From: Microbacterium kyungheense
GTDB lineage: Bacteria > Actinomycetota > Actinomycetes > Actinomycetales > Microbacteriaceae
Reading direction: 5' to 3'
DNA length: 64,000 nucleotides
NCBI RefSeq assembly: GCF_006783905.1
Contig: NZ_VFPE01000003.1
Location: 62,001-126,000 of the forward strand
This document shows positions 45,372-53,480 of the stretch, in pieces. The stretch's first letter is position 1; each line of letters starts with the position of its first letter. The translations under genes were made by a program, and so were the position numbers. Under the pieces are notes generated by a model. That model was not told where the DNA came from, made no database searches, and was given only the letters and a program-made list of their open reading frames with translations.

Positions 45372-46289
45372 TCAACGGCTCCTCAGTGTCGGGTTGACGA
45401 TCGTCTCGACGGCCCGCCCGACGAGTGTGAAGGCGAGGACGACCAGCACGATGGCGATGCCCGGCACGAGGACGTACCACCAGTAACCGGCGGTTGCCGC
45501 CGACACGTCCATCGAGTTCTTGAGGACCGAGCCCCAGGACTGCAGGGTCGCGTCACCGAGGCCGAGGAACGACAGCGTGGACTCGGCGATGATCGCCGAG
45601 CCGACCGTCAGCGTCGTGTTGGCCAGCACCAGCGGCAGCACGGCGGGCAGCAGGTGCTTGACGATGATGTGCCAGTGGCCGGCACCGAGCACGCGCGCGC
45701 GCTCGATGTAGTCGCGGGACTCCACCGACAGCGTCTGCGCGCGCACGACGCGGGCGGTGCCCGCCCACGAGGTGAGTCCGATCGCGATCACGATCGTCCA
45801 CACGCCGCGCGAGAGCACGACCGACAGCACGATCGCGAGGATCAGCGACGGGAGCACGAGGAAGAAGTCGATGATGCGCATCAGCAACCCGCCGGTCCAA
45901 CCGGTGAAGTGCCCCGCGGCGATACCGACCACCGTCCCGATGATCATCGAGACGGCGGTGGCGGCGAAGCCGACCAGCAGCGACACGCGGGCGCCCCAGA
46001 TCATCCGCACCCACAGCTCGCGACCCTGATCGTCCGTGCCGAGCGGGTGGTCGAGTGACGGCGGGGCGAAGCGGGGCTGGTCGAGGAGCTTCGTGACGTC
46101 CAGCATCCACGCGGGGGCGAGCACGGGCGCGAGCAGCGCCAGCACGATGATCACGACGAGGAACCCGAGCCCGAACATGCCGGAGCGACTGCGTGAGAAG
46201 TCTCGGCAGAAGGAGCCGAATGCGCGTCGGCGACGCGCCCAGGCCATGCTGCGCGGCGACCGCGCGGCGGTGTCGACGAAGGCGGTCAT
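45372..46289 (-). CDS. Peptide ABC transporter permease (DppC-like)
   Basis: 305 residues. Long cytoplasmic N-terminus, six helices, and the DppC signatures HPLGTDDQGRELWVRMIWGARVSL and YIERARVLGAGHWHIIVKHLLPAVLP (EAA loop). Overlaps the DppB-like gene by ATGA and is one base from the ATPase. Confidence 0.93.
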   Translation of the reverse strand: MTAFVDTAARSPRSMAWARRRRAFGSFCRDFSRSRSGMFGLGFLVVIIVLALLAPVLAPAWMLDVTKLLDQPRFAPPSLDHPLGTDDQGRELWVRMIWGARVSLLVGFAATAVSMIIGTVVGIAAGHFTGWTGGLLMRIIDFFLVLPSLILAIVLSVVLSRGVWTIVIAIGLTSWAGTARVVRAQTLSVESRDYIERARVLGAGHWHIIVKHLLPAVLPLVLANTTLTVGSAIIAESTLSFLGLGDATLQSWGSVLKNSMDVSAATAGYWWYVLVPGIAIVLVVLAFTLVGRAVETIVNPTLRSR

Positions 46290-47326
46290 CCGCGCCTCAC
46301 TCTCGGGTCGAGCCGTCGGTACACGAAGTCCGCGACGAGGTTCGTGAAGATGATGATCGCGGAGAAGACCACGAACGTTCCCTGCAGCAGGGGCAGGTCT
46401 GGGCCCTGGATGGCCTGATACGTCAGCTTGCCCAGGCCCGGCCACGAGAAGACGGTCTCGACCGTCACCGCGCCGGCCACGAGGCCGCCGATGTGCAGGA
46501 ACACCAGGGTCACGGTCGGCAGCAGCGCGTTGGGCACCGCGTGCCGCGTGCGCAGGTCGTCGTCCTTCAGGCCCTTCGCGCGGGCGGTGACCAGATAGTC
46601 CGCGCTCTTCTCCTCCATGACCGAAGCGCGCATCACCATCACGTACTGCGCGTACACGACGGCGACCATCGTGATGACAGGCAGAACCATGTGCGAGATG
46701 ACGTCCAGGACCTTGCCCAGTGCGTCGTCGGGCGGGTTCGGCGAGATCATGCCTCCGGTGGGGAACCAGTGCAGCGTTCCGCCGAAGACCATGAGCAGCA
46801 GGAGCGCGAGCCAGAAGGTCGGGACCGACCAGAAGACGAGCGACGTGCCGCTGGTGAGCCGATCGAACCGCGAACCTGGCCGCCACCCCGCCTTCTGCCC
46901 CAGCCACAGCCCGAGCGCGATCGCGATGACCGCGGACGTCCCGGTGAGCAGGATGGTGTTCCAGAAGTAGTCGCCGATCAGCGAGGCGACGCTCTGCTTG
47001 TAGACGTAGCTCTCGCCGAAGTTGAGGGTGAAGACGTTGACGAGATAGTCGCCGAACTGCTGCCAGAGCGGCTTGTCGAGACCGAGCTGCGCCCGCAGCT
47101 GGGCGATCTGCTCGGGCGACATGGGGTGCTCGCGGGCGATCTTGGCGACAGGATCGCCCGGGAGGATCTTGAACGCGAAGAATCCGAGCAGGATCACCAT
47201 CGCGAGACTGATGAGGGCGCCGCCGACCTTGGTGAGCGCGAACTTCACCGCCGGACTGCTGCGGACGGAGGCTTCGCCCTGCTCTTCGAGGATCACCGCC
47301 TCGGTGGGGGGAACTGTACTACTCAT
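46286..47326 (-). CDS. Peptide ABC transporter permease (DppB-like)
   Basis: 346 residues. Six helices; the large outer loop has AKIAREHPMSPEQIAQLRAQLGL, and the EAA loop reads YLVTARAKGLKDDDLRTRHAVPNALLP. These identify DppB/OppB. It starts 87 bases after the binding-protein gene, an interval filled by a hairpin. Confidence 0.93.
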   Translation of the reverse strand: MSSTVPPTEAVILEEQGEASVRSSPAVKFALTKVGGALISLAMVILLGFFAFKILPGDPVAKIAREHPMSPEQIAQLRAQLGLDKPLWQQFGDYLVNVFTLNFGESYVYKQSVASLIGDYFWNTILLTGTSAVIAIALGLWLGQKAGWRPGSRFDRLTSGTSLVFWSVPTFWLALLLLMVFGGTLHWFPTGGMISPNPPDDALGKVLDVISHMVLPVITMVAVVYAQYVMVMRASVMEEKSADYLVTARAKGLKDDDLRTRHAVPNALLPTVTLVFLHIGGLVAGAVTVETVFSWPGLGKLTYQAIQGPDLPLLQGTFVVFSAIIIFTNLVADFVYRRLDPRVRRG

Positions 47327-47375
47327 GCGCTTCTTCGCTGGTCATGGGGCAGGAGGGGTGGGGGCATCCCGTGCA

Positions 47376-47408
47376 TCGGTGGCCGCGGCGAATCGCCGCG
47401 GCCACCGA
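47376..47408 (-). terminator. Hairpin after the peptide-binding protein gene
   Basis: Perfect 16-base arms (47,376-47,391 and 47,393-47,408) begin five bases after the stop. No T-tract. Third binding-protein gene in the window to be followed directly by such a hairpin. Confidence 0.8.
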
Positions 47409-47413
47409 AGGGA

Positions 47414-49279
47414 TCACTCTACGTCAGAGCTCTTGCGCCGCCGGACCACGAAGTAGATCACGCCGCCGATCACGATCAGCGCGATCACGACACCGGTCAC
47501 GATGAGGCCGACGTTCGGGCCGTCGGATGCCGGCGCCGTTCCGTCCTCGGCCGACACCGGCGCCACGTCCTTGAAGCCCCAGTACCCGGACTGGTTGGCG
47601 ATGATGCCGCCGTCTGCCGGCATCATGCGGAAGTCCGTGAAGCGGTCGGAGCGGTATGCCTCCAACCCGTTCGCGAACCAGTACGTGATCTGCGCCGTGT
47701 CGGTGAAGTTGAGCGCGAGCATGTCGTGCACGATCTTCTCGCGTTCGGCCGGGTCGAGCTCCGTGCGCTGCTGCTGGTACATCTCGTCGAACTCGGCGTT
47801 GCACCAGCCGTCCTGGTTCGTCGCCCCCGTGCCGTCGGTCTCGGTGGGGAGGGCCGCGCACGTGTTGATGCCCAGCTGGTAGTCGGGGTCAGGCCCGATG
47901 CTCCAGCCGCTCAGGTAGATGTCGTAGTCGCCCGAGACGGCCACCGCGCTGATCGTGTCGGAGTCGGTCGAGACGATCTGGACGTCGATGCCGATCTCTT
48001 TCATCCACGGCTGGAAGTACTGCGAGATCGACAGCTCTGTGGGATCGGAGGCGTCCACGGTCAGGCGGATGGACAGCTTCTGGCCGTCCTTGACGCGGAT
48101 GCCGTCGTCGCCGACGGTCCAGCCATCGGCGTCGAGCTTCTCCTTCGCCTTCTCGGGGTCGTAGGCGAGTTCGGTGACCGCCGGGTCGTCCGTGGGAAGG
48201 GTCCACTGCGGGTAGGACGCGGGGATGAAGCTGGTTCCGGGGTCGCCGAGTCCGCCGAGGACCTTCTCCAGCAGCGTGTCGATGTCGGTGCCGAGGCGGA
48301 TCGCCTGACGCACCTCGACATCCTGCAGCGCGGGGTTGCCGGTGCCGAACGGGCGCCCGTCGACCGTCTTCAGGCCGCTGTTGATGCTGAACGACGAGTA
48401 GCGGCGACCGATCCCGGAGTGGACGGTGATGCCCTCGGCGTCCTTGAGCGCGTCGTACTGGGTCGGCGTGAGTCCCGACACGAAGTCGACGTCGCCGGAG
48501 CGCAGCGCCTGCACCTGCGCATCGGAGTTCGTGTAGTAGACGTACTGGATCTTGTCGATCTTCGGCGCCCCGTCCCAGAAGGTCGGGTTGGCCTTGAGGG
48601 TGATGAACTGGTTCGCCTTGTAGCTCTCCAGCAGGAAGGGACCGGACCCGACGACATCCTTGTCGTTCGCGTATTCGGCGGGGTTGGAGATCTCGGACCA
48701 GATGTGCTCGGGGACGATCGGGATCTCGATGGCAGGGTTCGGCGCCTGCGCCTCGATGAGGTTGATGACGACGGTCTTGTCGTCGGGCGCCTCGACGCTG
48801 TCGAAGTTGCTGACGAGGCTGCCGTTGGCCACGCTGAGCTCGGGCACGTCCATCATCTGGTCGAACGTGTACTTCACGTCGGCGGACGTGATGGGCTCTC
48901 CGTCCGACCATTCGAGGTCATCCTGGAGGGTGAACGTCCACGTCTTGCCGCCGTCGGTCACGTCCCAGTGATCGGCGAGGCCCTTGGTCGGCGAACCGTC
49001 GACGTCGCTGTTCTGGACGAGGTTCTCGTACATGTAGCGGATGAGGTTCGTCGGAAGCAGGTAGATCGACACGAACGGGTTGAACGTGTCGACGAATCCG
49101 GAGGTCGCGATCCGCATCGTCTTGGCGTCGTCGCCGGACGAGGGAGAATCGGACGGGTCCGCACTGTGGACGCGCGTGGGCGCTGCCGCGTTCGCCGCGG
49201 TCGCTGGAGCCACCAGGAGCGCAGCGGCGGCGACGAGTGACATCGCGCGGATCAGATGTGTGCGGTGCCGAGATCGCAT
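47414..49279 (-). CDS. Peptide-binding protein, family 5, with C-terminal membrane anchor
   Basis: 621 residues. An N-terminal signal peptide (about 1-32, ending ANAAA) has no lipobox cysteine. The body is a family 5 (DppA/OppA) binding protein: GLADHWDVTDGGKTWTFTLQ, LEWSDGEPITSADVKYTFDQ. The last 40 residues hold one hydrophobic helix (VGLIVTGVVIALIVIGGVIYFVV) and a basic RRRK, so the protein is held by its C-terminus, not by lipid. First gene of the importer operon; AAGGA precedes the ATG. Confidence 0.9.
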   Translation of the reverse strand: MRSRHRTHLIRAMSLVAAAALLVAPATAANAAAPTRVHSADPSDSPSSGDDAKTMRIATSGFVDTFNPFVSIYLLPTNLIRYMYENLVQNSDVDGSPTKGLADHWDVTDGGKTWTFTLQDDLEWSDGEPITSADVKYTFDQMMDVPELSVANGSLVSNFDSVEAPDDKTVVINLIEAQAPNPAIEIPIVPEHIWSEISNPAEYANDKDVVGSGPFLLESYKANQFITLKANPTFWDGAPKIDKIQYVYYTNSDAQVQALRSGDVDFVSGLTPTQYDALKDAEGITVHSGIGRRYSSFSINSGLKTVDGRPFGTGNPALQDVEVRQAIRLGTDIDTLLEKVLGGLGDPGTSFIPASYPQWTLPTDDPAVTELAYDPEKAKEKLDADGWTVGDDGIRVKDGQKLSIRLTVDASDPTELSISQYFQPWMKEIGIDVQIVSTDSDTISAVAVSGDYDIYLSGWSIGPDPDYQLGINTCAALPTETDGTGATNQDGWCNAEFDEMYQQQRTELDPAEREKIVHDMLALNFTDTAQITYWFANGLEAYRSDRFTDFRMMPADGGIIANQSGYWGFKDVAPVSAEDGTAPASDGPNVGLIVTGVVIALIVIGGVIYFVVRRRKSSDVE

Positions 49280-49602
49280 GTGAGTCCTTCCGTCGGGGCG
49301 AGGTCCGGGGTCCGGACTTCAAGGGATGCAGCAATGCAACATCATGCGGCACCTTCGGTCAACGTATTTGTACCCGATCTTCATGAGACCGTAACCGGAC
49401 CGGGTCGAGGCGAGGCGTAGGCTCAGCATGATCAGCGATGAACCGCTGTGCGCAGATTGCTCTGAATTTCCGCGGAAACTGGCGGGTCGGATGACACCAA
49501 GCGCCTCGGGCGTTGCGCATTCTGCTCATCCGCTGCGCTTGACCATCAGACGCCTGATGCGCGATGATCCGTAGCGGATCATCGTATCCGAACGGAGACC
49601 TC
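49280..49602. other. 323-base divergent control region
   Basis: Between the peptide-binding protein (leftward) and the C39-like gene (rightward). On the left strand TTGACC (49,357-49,362) and TTGCAT (49,334-49,339), 17 apart, are a possible promoter. TTTCCGCGGAAA at 49,467-49,478 is a perfect 12-bp palindrome. A longer inverted repeat lies at 49,562-49,584. No coding sequence is convincing here. Confidence 0.5.
49562..49584. promoter_or_regulatory. Inverted repeat upstream of the C39-like gene
   Basis: Perfect 10-bp arms CGATGATCCG and CGGATCATCG with a three-base gap, ending seven bases before the ribosome-binding site. It could be an operator or a short mRNA hairpin that hides the start. 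Confidence 0.55.
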
Positions 49603-50703
49603 GTGCATCCCGACCCGCCTGTTGCTCCGCCGCCGGCCCGCCCGGAATGGCACACCCATCTGGTGCGCGCCGACACGGCGGCCGGATGGGACGGGCGCCG
49701 ATGGACTTCTGCCGCGCTCTCACCCGTCTTCGCGGCGGACGCCCCGCCCGACGAGGTCGTGCCCTCGTGGAACCTCGAGCCCGGCGCCGGCGCCGACGTC
49801 GAGATCCGCGCGCGCAGCGTTGTCGCGGGCTGGCACCCCTGGCAGGACATGGCGCACTGGGGAGCGCCCGGCGACCGTCGGAGCTCCCCGGCGCACGCGC
49901 CGAGCGATGCCCCGGACGACCTGCTCCCCGTCGTCGACACCGACATCCTGCGCGCGGCACCGCGGGACAGGTGGGATGCCGTCCAGCTCCGCGTCACCCT
50001 GCACGAACCATCGCCGGCATCCGCTCGGCCGCTGAGGCTCGCCGCCGTGAGCTTCACCGCACCGAGGGCATCCGCCGGCCGAGGCCCCGCTGTCGCGGCG
50101 GTGCCGCACGCCCTCGCGGTGCCGCCTCTGTCGCAGCGCGCCTACCCCGCTCGGGACGACCTCGGGGGCGGAGGGCCGGCCTGGTGCTCGCCGACGTCGC
50201 TGACGATGGTGGCGTCGGCCTGGGGCATGGCGCTCCCGGCGGCCGCAGCAGCGGACGCACCCCACGGCGCCGATCCGCGCGTGCCGGGTGTGGCCCGCGC
50301 CGTGTACGACTCGTCGTACGACGGCACCGGGAACTGGGCCTTCAACACCGCCGCCGCCGGCGAGTGGGGACTGGATGCCGTCGTCACGCGTCTGGCGTCG
50401 CTGAACGAGGCGAGCACCTTGACGCAGTCCGGCATCCCGCTCATCGCGTCCGTGTCGTTCCGAGACGGCGAGCTGCCCGGCGCCGACTACGCGACGGCGG
50501 GCCACCTGCTCGTGATCCGCGGGTTCGATGCGCGCGGCGACGTGCTGGTCGCCGATCCGGCGAACCCCGGAGGCGCGGCCGGCCTGCGCACCTACCCGCG
50601 GGACCCGTTCGACACGGCGTGGTCCCACAGCCGGCGCACGGTCTACCTCGTCACACCGCGCGGGCGCGCACTCCCCCCTGCCGCAGGGGAGGCGGCGTGG
50701 TGA
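49603..50703 (+). CDS. C39-like cysteine peptidase-family protein, cytoplasmic
   Basis: 366 residues from a GTG with CGGAGA upstream. The N-terminal 170 residues are a beta-rich domain with no name known to me. The C-terminal half is a C39_2-like papain fold: C195 in GGPAWCSPTSLTMVAS, His in YATAGHLLVIRGF (about 301) and Asp/Asn in VLVADPANPGG. No signal peptide or membrane segment. It lies between the importer operon and the M20 gene, so a role in peptide breakdown is plausible but unproved. Confidence 0.75.
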   Translation: MHPDPPVAPPPARPEWHTHLVRADTAAGWDGRRWTSAALSPVFAADAPPDEVVPSWNLEPGAGADVEIRARSVVAGWHPWQDMAHWGAPGDRRSSPAHAPSDAPDDLLPVVDTDILRAAPRDRWDAVQLRVTLHEPSPASARPLRLAAVSFTAPRASAGRGPAVAAVPHALAVPPLSQRAYPARDDLGGGGPAWCSPTSLTMVASAWGMALPAAAAADAPHGADPRVPGVARAVYDSSYDGTGNWAFNTAAAGEWGLDAVVTRLASLNEASTLTQSGIPLIASVSFRDGELPGADYATAGHLLVIRGFDARGDVLVADPANPGGAAGLRTYPRDPFDTAWSHSRRTVYLVTPRGRALPPAAGEAAW

Positions 50704-50750
50704 TCCGGCCTGCCGCGGGCCGGCGCCCGCGGCACGGCGGGCAGGCCTCG

Positions 50751-51875
50751 TCACGCCGGCACGTCGGTGAGCAACGCCTCCAGCAGGTCGATGCGCTCTC
50801 GCAGCGACGTGAGCGAGGCGTGCTCCGTGACGGCGTGCGCACCGCCGCCGCGCGGGCCGAACCCGTCGACCGTCGGCAGACCGAGGCTTCCGAGCAGATT
50901 GGTGTCACCCGCTCCGCTGGCCGGCCGCGCGGCGATCTCCTGACCGAGGCTCCGCCCCGCCCGGACGATGGTGTCCACGAAGGCGTGATCGCCCTCCGAA
51001 GCCCGCCACGCGGGTCGGCTGCTGAGGATGCGTGTCGCGACGACGGCGTCGGGCCGCACCGGTGTGAGTGCGTCGAGGGCGGCGAGCACACGGCGTTCCG
51101 CCACGGAATCCACGAATCGCAGCCCGATCTCGGCCTGCGCCTGCGCCGGTACGACGTTGGCGCGGCCGCCGCCGCCGATCGTGCCCACGTTGCAGAGCAC
51201 CTCCGAGGGCAGGGTGGAGTCCGACACGATCGCACGCACGCGCAGCAGCTGGTCCACGAGCTCGTCGATGGCCGAGATGCCGGCCTCCGGATCGAGCGCC
51301 GCATGCGATGCGCGACCCTGCACCTCCACCCGCAGGCGGGTGCTGCCGCGCCGGCCGACCTTGAGCGCGCCGTCGGGGTGCGGCGACTCGAAGCCGACGA
51401 CGCCCGACACGCCTTCGGCGCAACGGCGCAGCAGCGCCTGCGTCGTGGGCGAGCCGATCTCTTCGTCGCACACGACGACCGCACGCACACTGCGGCGGGG
51501 GACGCCGCGCAGGCGCTCCACCGCCCCGAGCATCACGAGCAGCCCGCTCTTCATGTCGTATACGCCGGGTCCGCGCACGATGTCGCCGTCCACCGACCAC
51601 GGCACGTCGCCCTCGAGAGCGCCCACGGGCCAGACGGTGTCGGAGTGCCCCACCAGGAGCAGCGGGTCGCCTTCGCCCTGGAGCTCCGCGACCAGGCTCG
51701 CGCCGGCCTCCGTGCGCTCGAAGCGCACGGTCGCGCCCGCGTCCTGCCACCACTCGGAGAGCTGCGTCGCCATGCGCTCACTGGCATCCGCGTCCCGCGA
51801 CGGGGACTCGATGCGCACGAGTCGCTCGAGCCGATCCACCAGCTCTCCGGTCGTTCCGCCACGCGTGCGCGTCAT
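50751..51875 (-). CDS. M20 metallohydrolase (N-acyl amino acid hydrolase/carboxypeptidase G2-like)
   Basis: 374 residues. Two-zinc site: H77 and D79 (GHSDTVWP), D107 (YDMKSG), E138-E139 (VVCDEEIGS), a Glu/Asp in FESPHPDG and the last His near ggGAHAVTEHA. Closest in plan to carboxypeptidase G2 and succinyl-amino-acid desuccinylases. It is divergent from the GNAT-racemase operon, and enzymes of this family finish the known D-to-L conversion by removing the acyl group from the L-isomer. No signal peptide. Confidence 0.88.
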   Translation of the reverse strand: MTRTRGGTTGELVDRLERLVRIESPSRDADASERMATQLSEWWQDAGATVRFERTEAGASLVAELQGEGDPLLLVGHSDTVWPVGALEGDVPWSVDGDIVRGPGVYDMKSGLLVMLGAVERLRGVPRRSVRAVVVCDEEIGSPTTQALLRRCAEGVSGVVGFESPHPDGALKVGRRGSTRLRVEVQGRASHAALDPEAGISAIDELVDQLLRVRAIVSDSTLPSEVLCNVGTIGGGGRANVVPAQAQAEIGLRFVDSVAERRVLAALDALTPVRPDAVVATRILSSRPAWRASEGDHAFVDTIVRAGRSLGQEIAARPASGAGDTNLLGSLGLPTVDGFGPRGGGAHAVTEHASLTSLRERIDLLEALLTDVPA

Positions 51876-51897
51876 CTGTCGTCCCCCTCTCTTTCGA

Positions 51898-51940
51898 ATC
51901 ATATCTCGTCCTTGATACGGCCTGGCGCGTGCGTTATTTT
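51898..51940. promoter_or_regulatory. Divergent promoters of the M20 gene and the eight-gene operon
   Basis: Rightward: TTGATA (51,912-51,917), 17 bases, TATTTT (51,935-51,940), near consensus; start about 51,947. Leftward: TATGAT at 51,898-51,903 is a good -10 without a clear -35. TGATACG at 51,913 and its inverse CGTATCA at 51,976 flank the rightward start and may be operator halves. Confidence 0.65.
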
Positions 51941-51981
51941 CGGTAATCGACTTCCCCGCGCGCAAACATAGGATTCGTATC

Positions 51982-52797
51982 ATGCCTCCCGCCTCCCCCT
52001 CGTCACTCCGGGCCGAAACGCTCACCACGGGTGAGCAGTTCCGCGCCGCCGCGGACCTGTACACGCGCGTGTTCGGCTACGACCGGGCGGAGTACTCGCT
52101 CAATCCGAACCTGCTGAGCGCACTGGCCAGGAACGGCGGATCCGCCGTCGGCGTCTTCACGGCCCAGGACGAGCTCATCGGGTTCGCCTACGGGTTCGCC
52201 GGACGCGACCGCGACGGCAGCGAGTTCCACTACTCGCAGGCGGCCGTCGTCGACGCCGCCTATCAGGACGCCGGGGTCGGTCGGCTCACCAAGGAGCACC
52301 AGCGCGCCATCGCGCTCGGGTGGGGCCATCGCACGATGCGATGGACGTTCGACCCGATGCTGGCGCGCAACGCGCATTTCAACTTCACGTCCCTGGGCGG
52401 CGAGGGCGTGGGATTCGTCGCCGACTACTACGGCCGTCCCGGCACCGACCGCGTGGTGGTCGAGTGGGCACTGGAACGCGGCCACGACCCGTTCGCAGAC
52501 CTGCGACGGGCGCAGCCGCCCGCGCTGACGCGCGACGACTGGGGACGCGTGACGCGGACCGCCGTGCCCCGGCCGAGTGGGGCGATCCTGGATGCCGCGT
52601 GGCTCGCCGTCCCGGCCCGCACGGCGGGCTTCGCCGACGAGGAGCAGATCGCGCATGATCCGCTCCGCGCCCGGGTGCGCGAGGCGCTCACCGCGTTCGC
52701 GCGCGAGGGGCGTGTGCTCGTCGCCTGCACGCGGCTCGACACGACGACGGCCGCCTACCTGGCGGTCGGCCGCACCGAGGGGGAGGAAGCGCGATGA
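51982..52797 (+). CDS. GNAT-family acyltransferase (COG3375 type)
   Basis: 271 residues. GNAT fold with the acetyl-CoA-like segment AAVVDAAYQDAGVGRLTKEHQRAIALGWGHRTMRWTFDPMLARNAHFN, typical of the COG3375 group found beside N-succinylamino acid racemases. The likely reaction is transfer of a succinyl or acetyl group from CoA to a D-amino acid. The acyl donor cannot be told. First gene of the operon, its stop overlapping the SIS gene by ATGA. Confidence 0.78.
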   Translation: MPPASPSSLRAETLTTGEQFRAAADLYTRVFGYDRAEYSLNPNLLSALARNGGSAVGVFTAQDELIGFAYGFAGRDRDGSEFHYSQAAVVDAAYQDAGVGRLTKEHQRAIALGWGHRTMRWTFDPMLARNAHFNFTSLGGEGVGFVADYYGRPGTDRVVVEWALERGHDPFADLRRAQPPALTRDDWGRVTRTAVPRPSGAILDAAWLAVPARTAGFADEEQIAHDPLRARVREALTAFAREGRVLVACTRLDTTTAAYLAVGRTEGEEAR

Positions 52798-53480
52798 CGA
52801 CCGACGACTTCGACGACGGCGAGCGCGACCGTTCGCTGGTCTCGCCCGGCGAACGGTACGGCGATCGTTTCCGCACGAACATCTCGGCGGAGGCGCTGCA
52901 GGCCCGCGTCATCGAAGCCGAGACCCGTGCGCTGGCCCGCACCTTCGAGGAGCTCGGCCGCAGCGGCGACGTCCCGCGGGCAGCGGCTCTGATCCTCGGC
53001 GCGCGCCGGCGCTACATCACCGGCCGTGGCAAGGCGGCCGCCTATGCGGAGCTGCTCGGCGCGGACCTCGGCGCGACGCTGTCCAACGTGTTCCTCGTCG
53101 ACGGCAGGGCGCTCACCCCGCTGACGGTGCTCACCGACGTGCGCGCGTCCGATGTGCTGGTCGCCTTCACCATGCGCCGCTATCGCGAAGAGACGGTCCG
53201 GTTCGGCGAGCTCTTCCACGAGGCCGGCGGACAGCTCCTGCTCATCACCGACAGCGCGGACGCCCCGCTCACGGACATCGCGGCGACGGTGATCCATGTC
53301 CACACCCGCTCGGCCTCGTACGCGGATTCCCCCACCGCCGTGGCCGCCGCGTGCCATCTGCTCAGCACGCTGACGACGGCCAGCGCCAAGGGCGCGCGCC
53401 GGCGCCTCACGGTGCGCGACGAGCTCGCGTCGGCACTGCACCTCTACCGACCCGAATCCGACAAGGAGCGCCACGCGTGA
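52794..53480 (+). CDS. SIS-domain protein resembling an RpiR regulator without its HTH
   Basis: 228 residues. From about 60 on it is a SIS fold: ARRRYITGRGKAAAYAELL, VRASDVLVAFTMRRYREETV, LLLITDSADAPL and YADSPTAVAAACHLLSTLT, as in MurR/RpiR regulators, whose SIS domain senses phosphosugars. The usual N-terminal helix-turn-helix is replaced by about 55 acidic residues. It may sense a murein sugar phosphate and act with a partner, or be an enzyme. Overlaps both neighbours. Confidence 0.72.
   Translation: MTTDDFDDGERDRSLVSPGERYGDRFRTNISAEALQARVIEAETRALARTFEELGRSGDVPRAAALILGARRRYITGRGKAAAYAELLGADLGATLSNVFLVDGRALTPLTVLTDVRASDVLVAFTMRRYREETVRFGELFHEAGGQLLLITDSADAPLTDIAATVIHVHTRSASYADSPTAVAAACHLLSTLTTASAKGARRRLTVRDELASALHLYRPESDKERHA

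Noticed and set aside
46193..49240. Open frame of over 1,000 codons antisense to the peptide importer genes
   Set aside because: GC-rich codon usage creates long antisense frames. The encoded sequence is low-complexity Arg/Val/Glu/His-rich with no domain, while the opposite strand encodes clear DppB, DppC and family 5 binding proteins.
49603..50703. Bacteriocin-processing C39 peptidase
   Set aside because: There is no transporter fusion, no precursor peptide with a double-glycine leader nearby, and no export signal.
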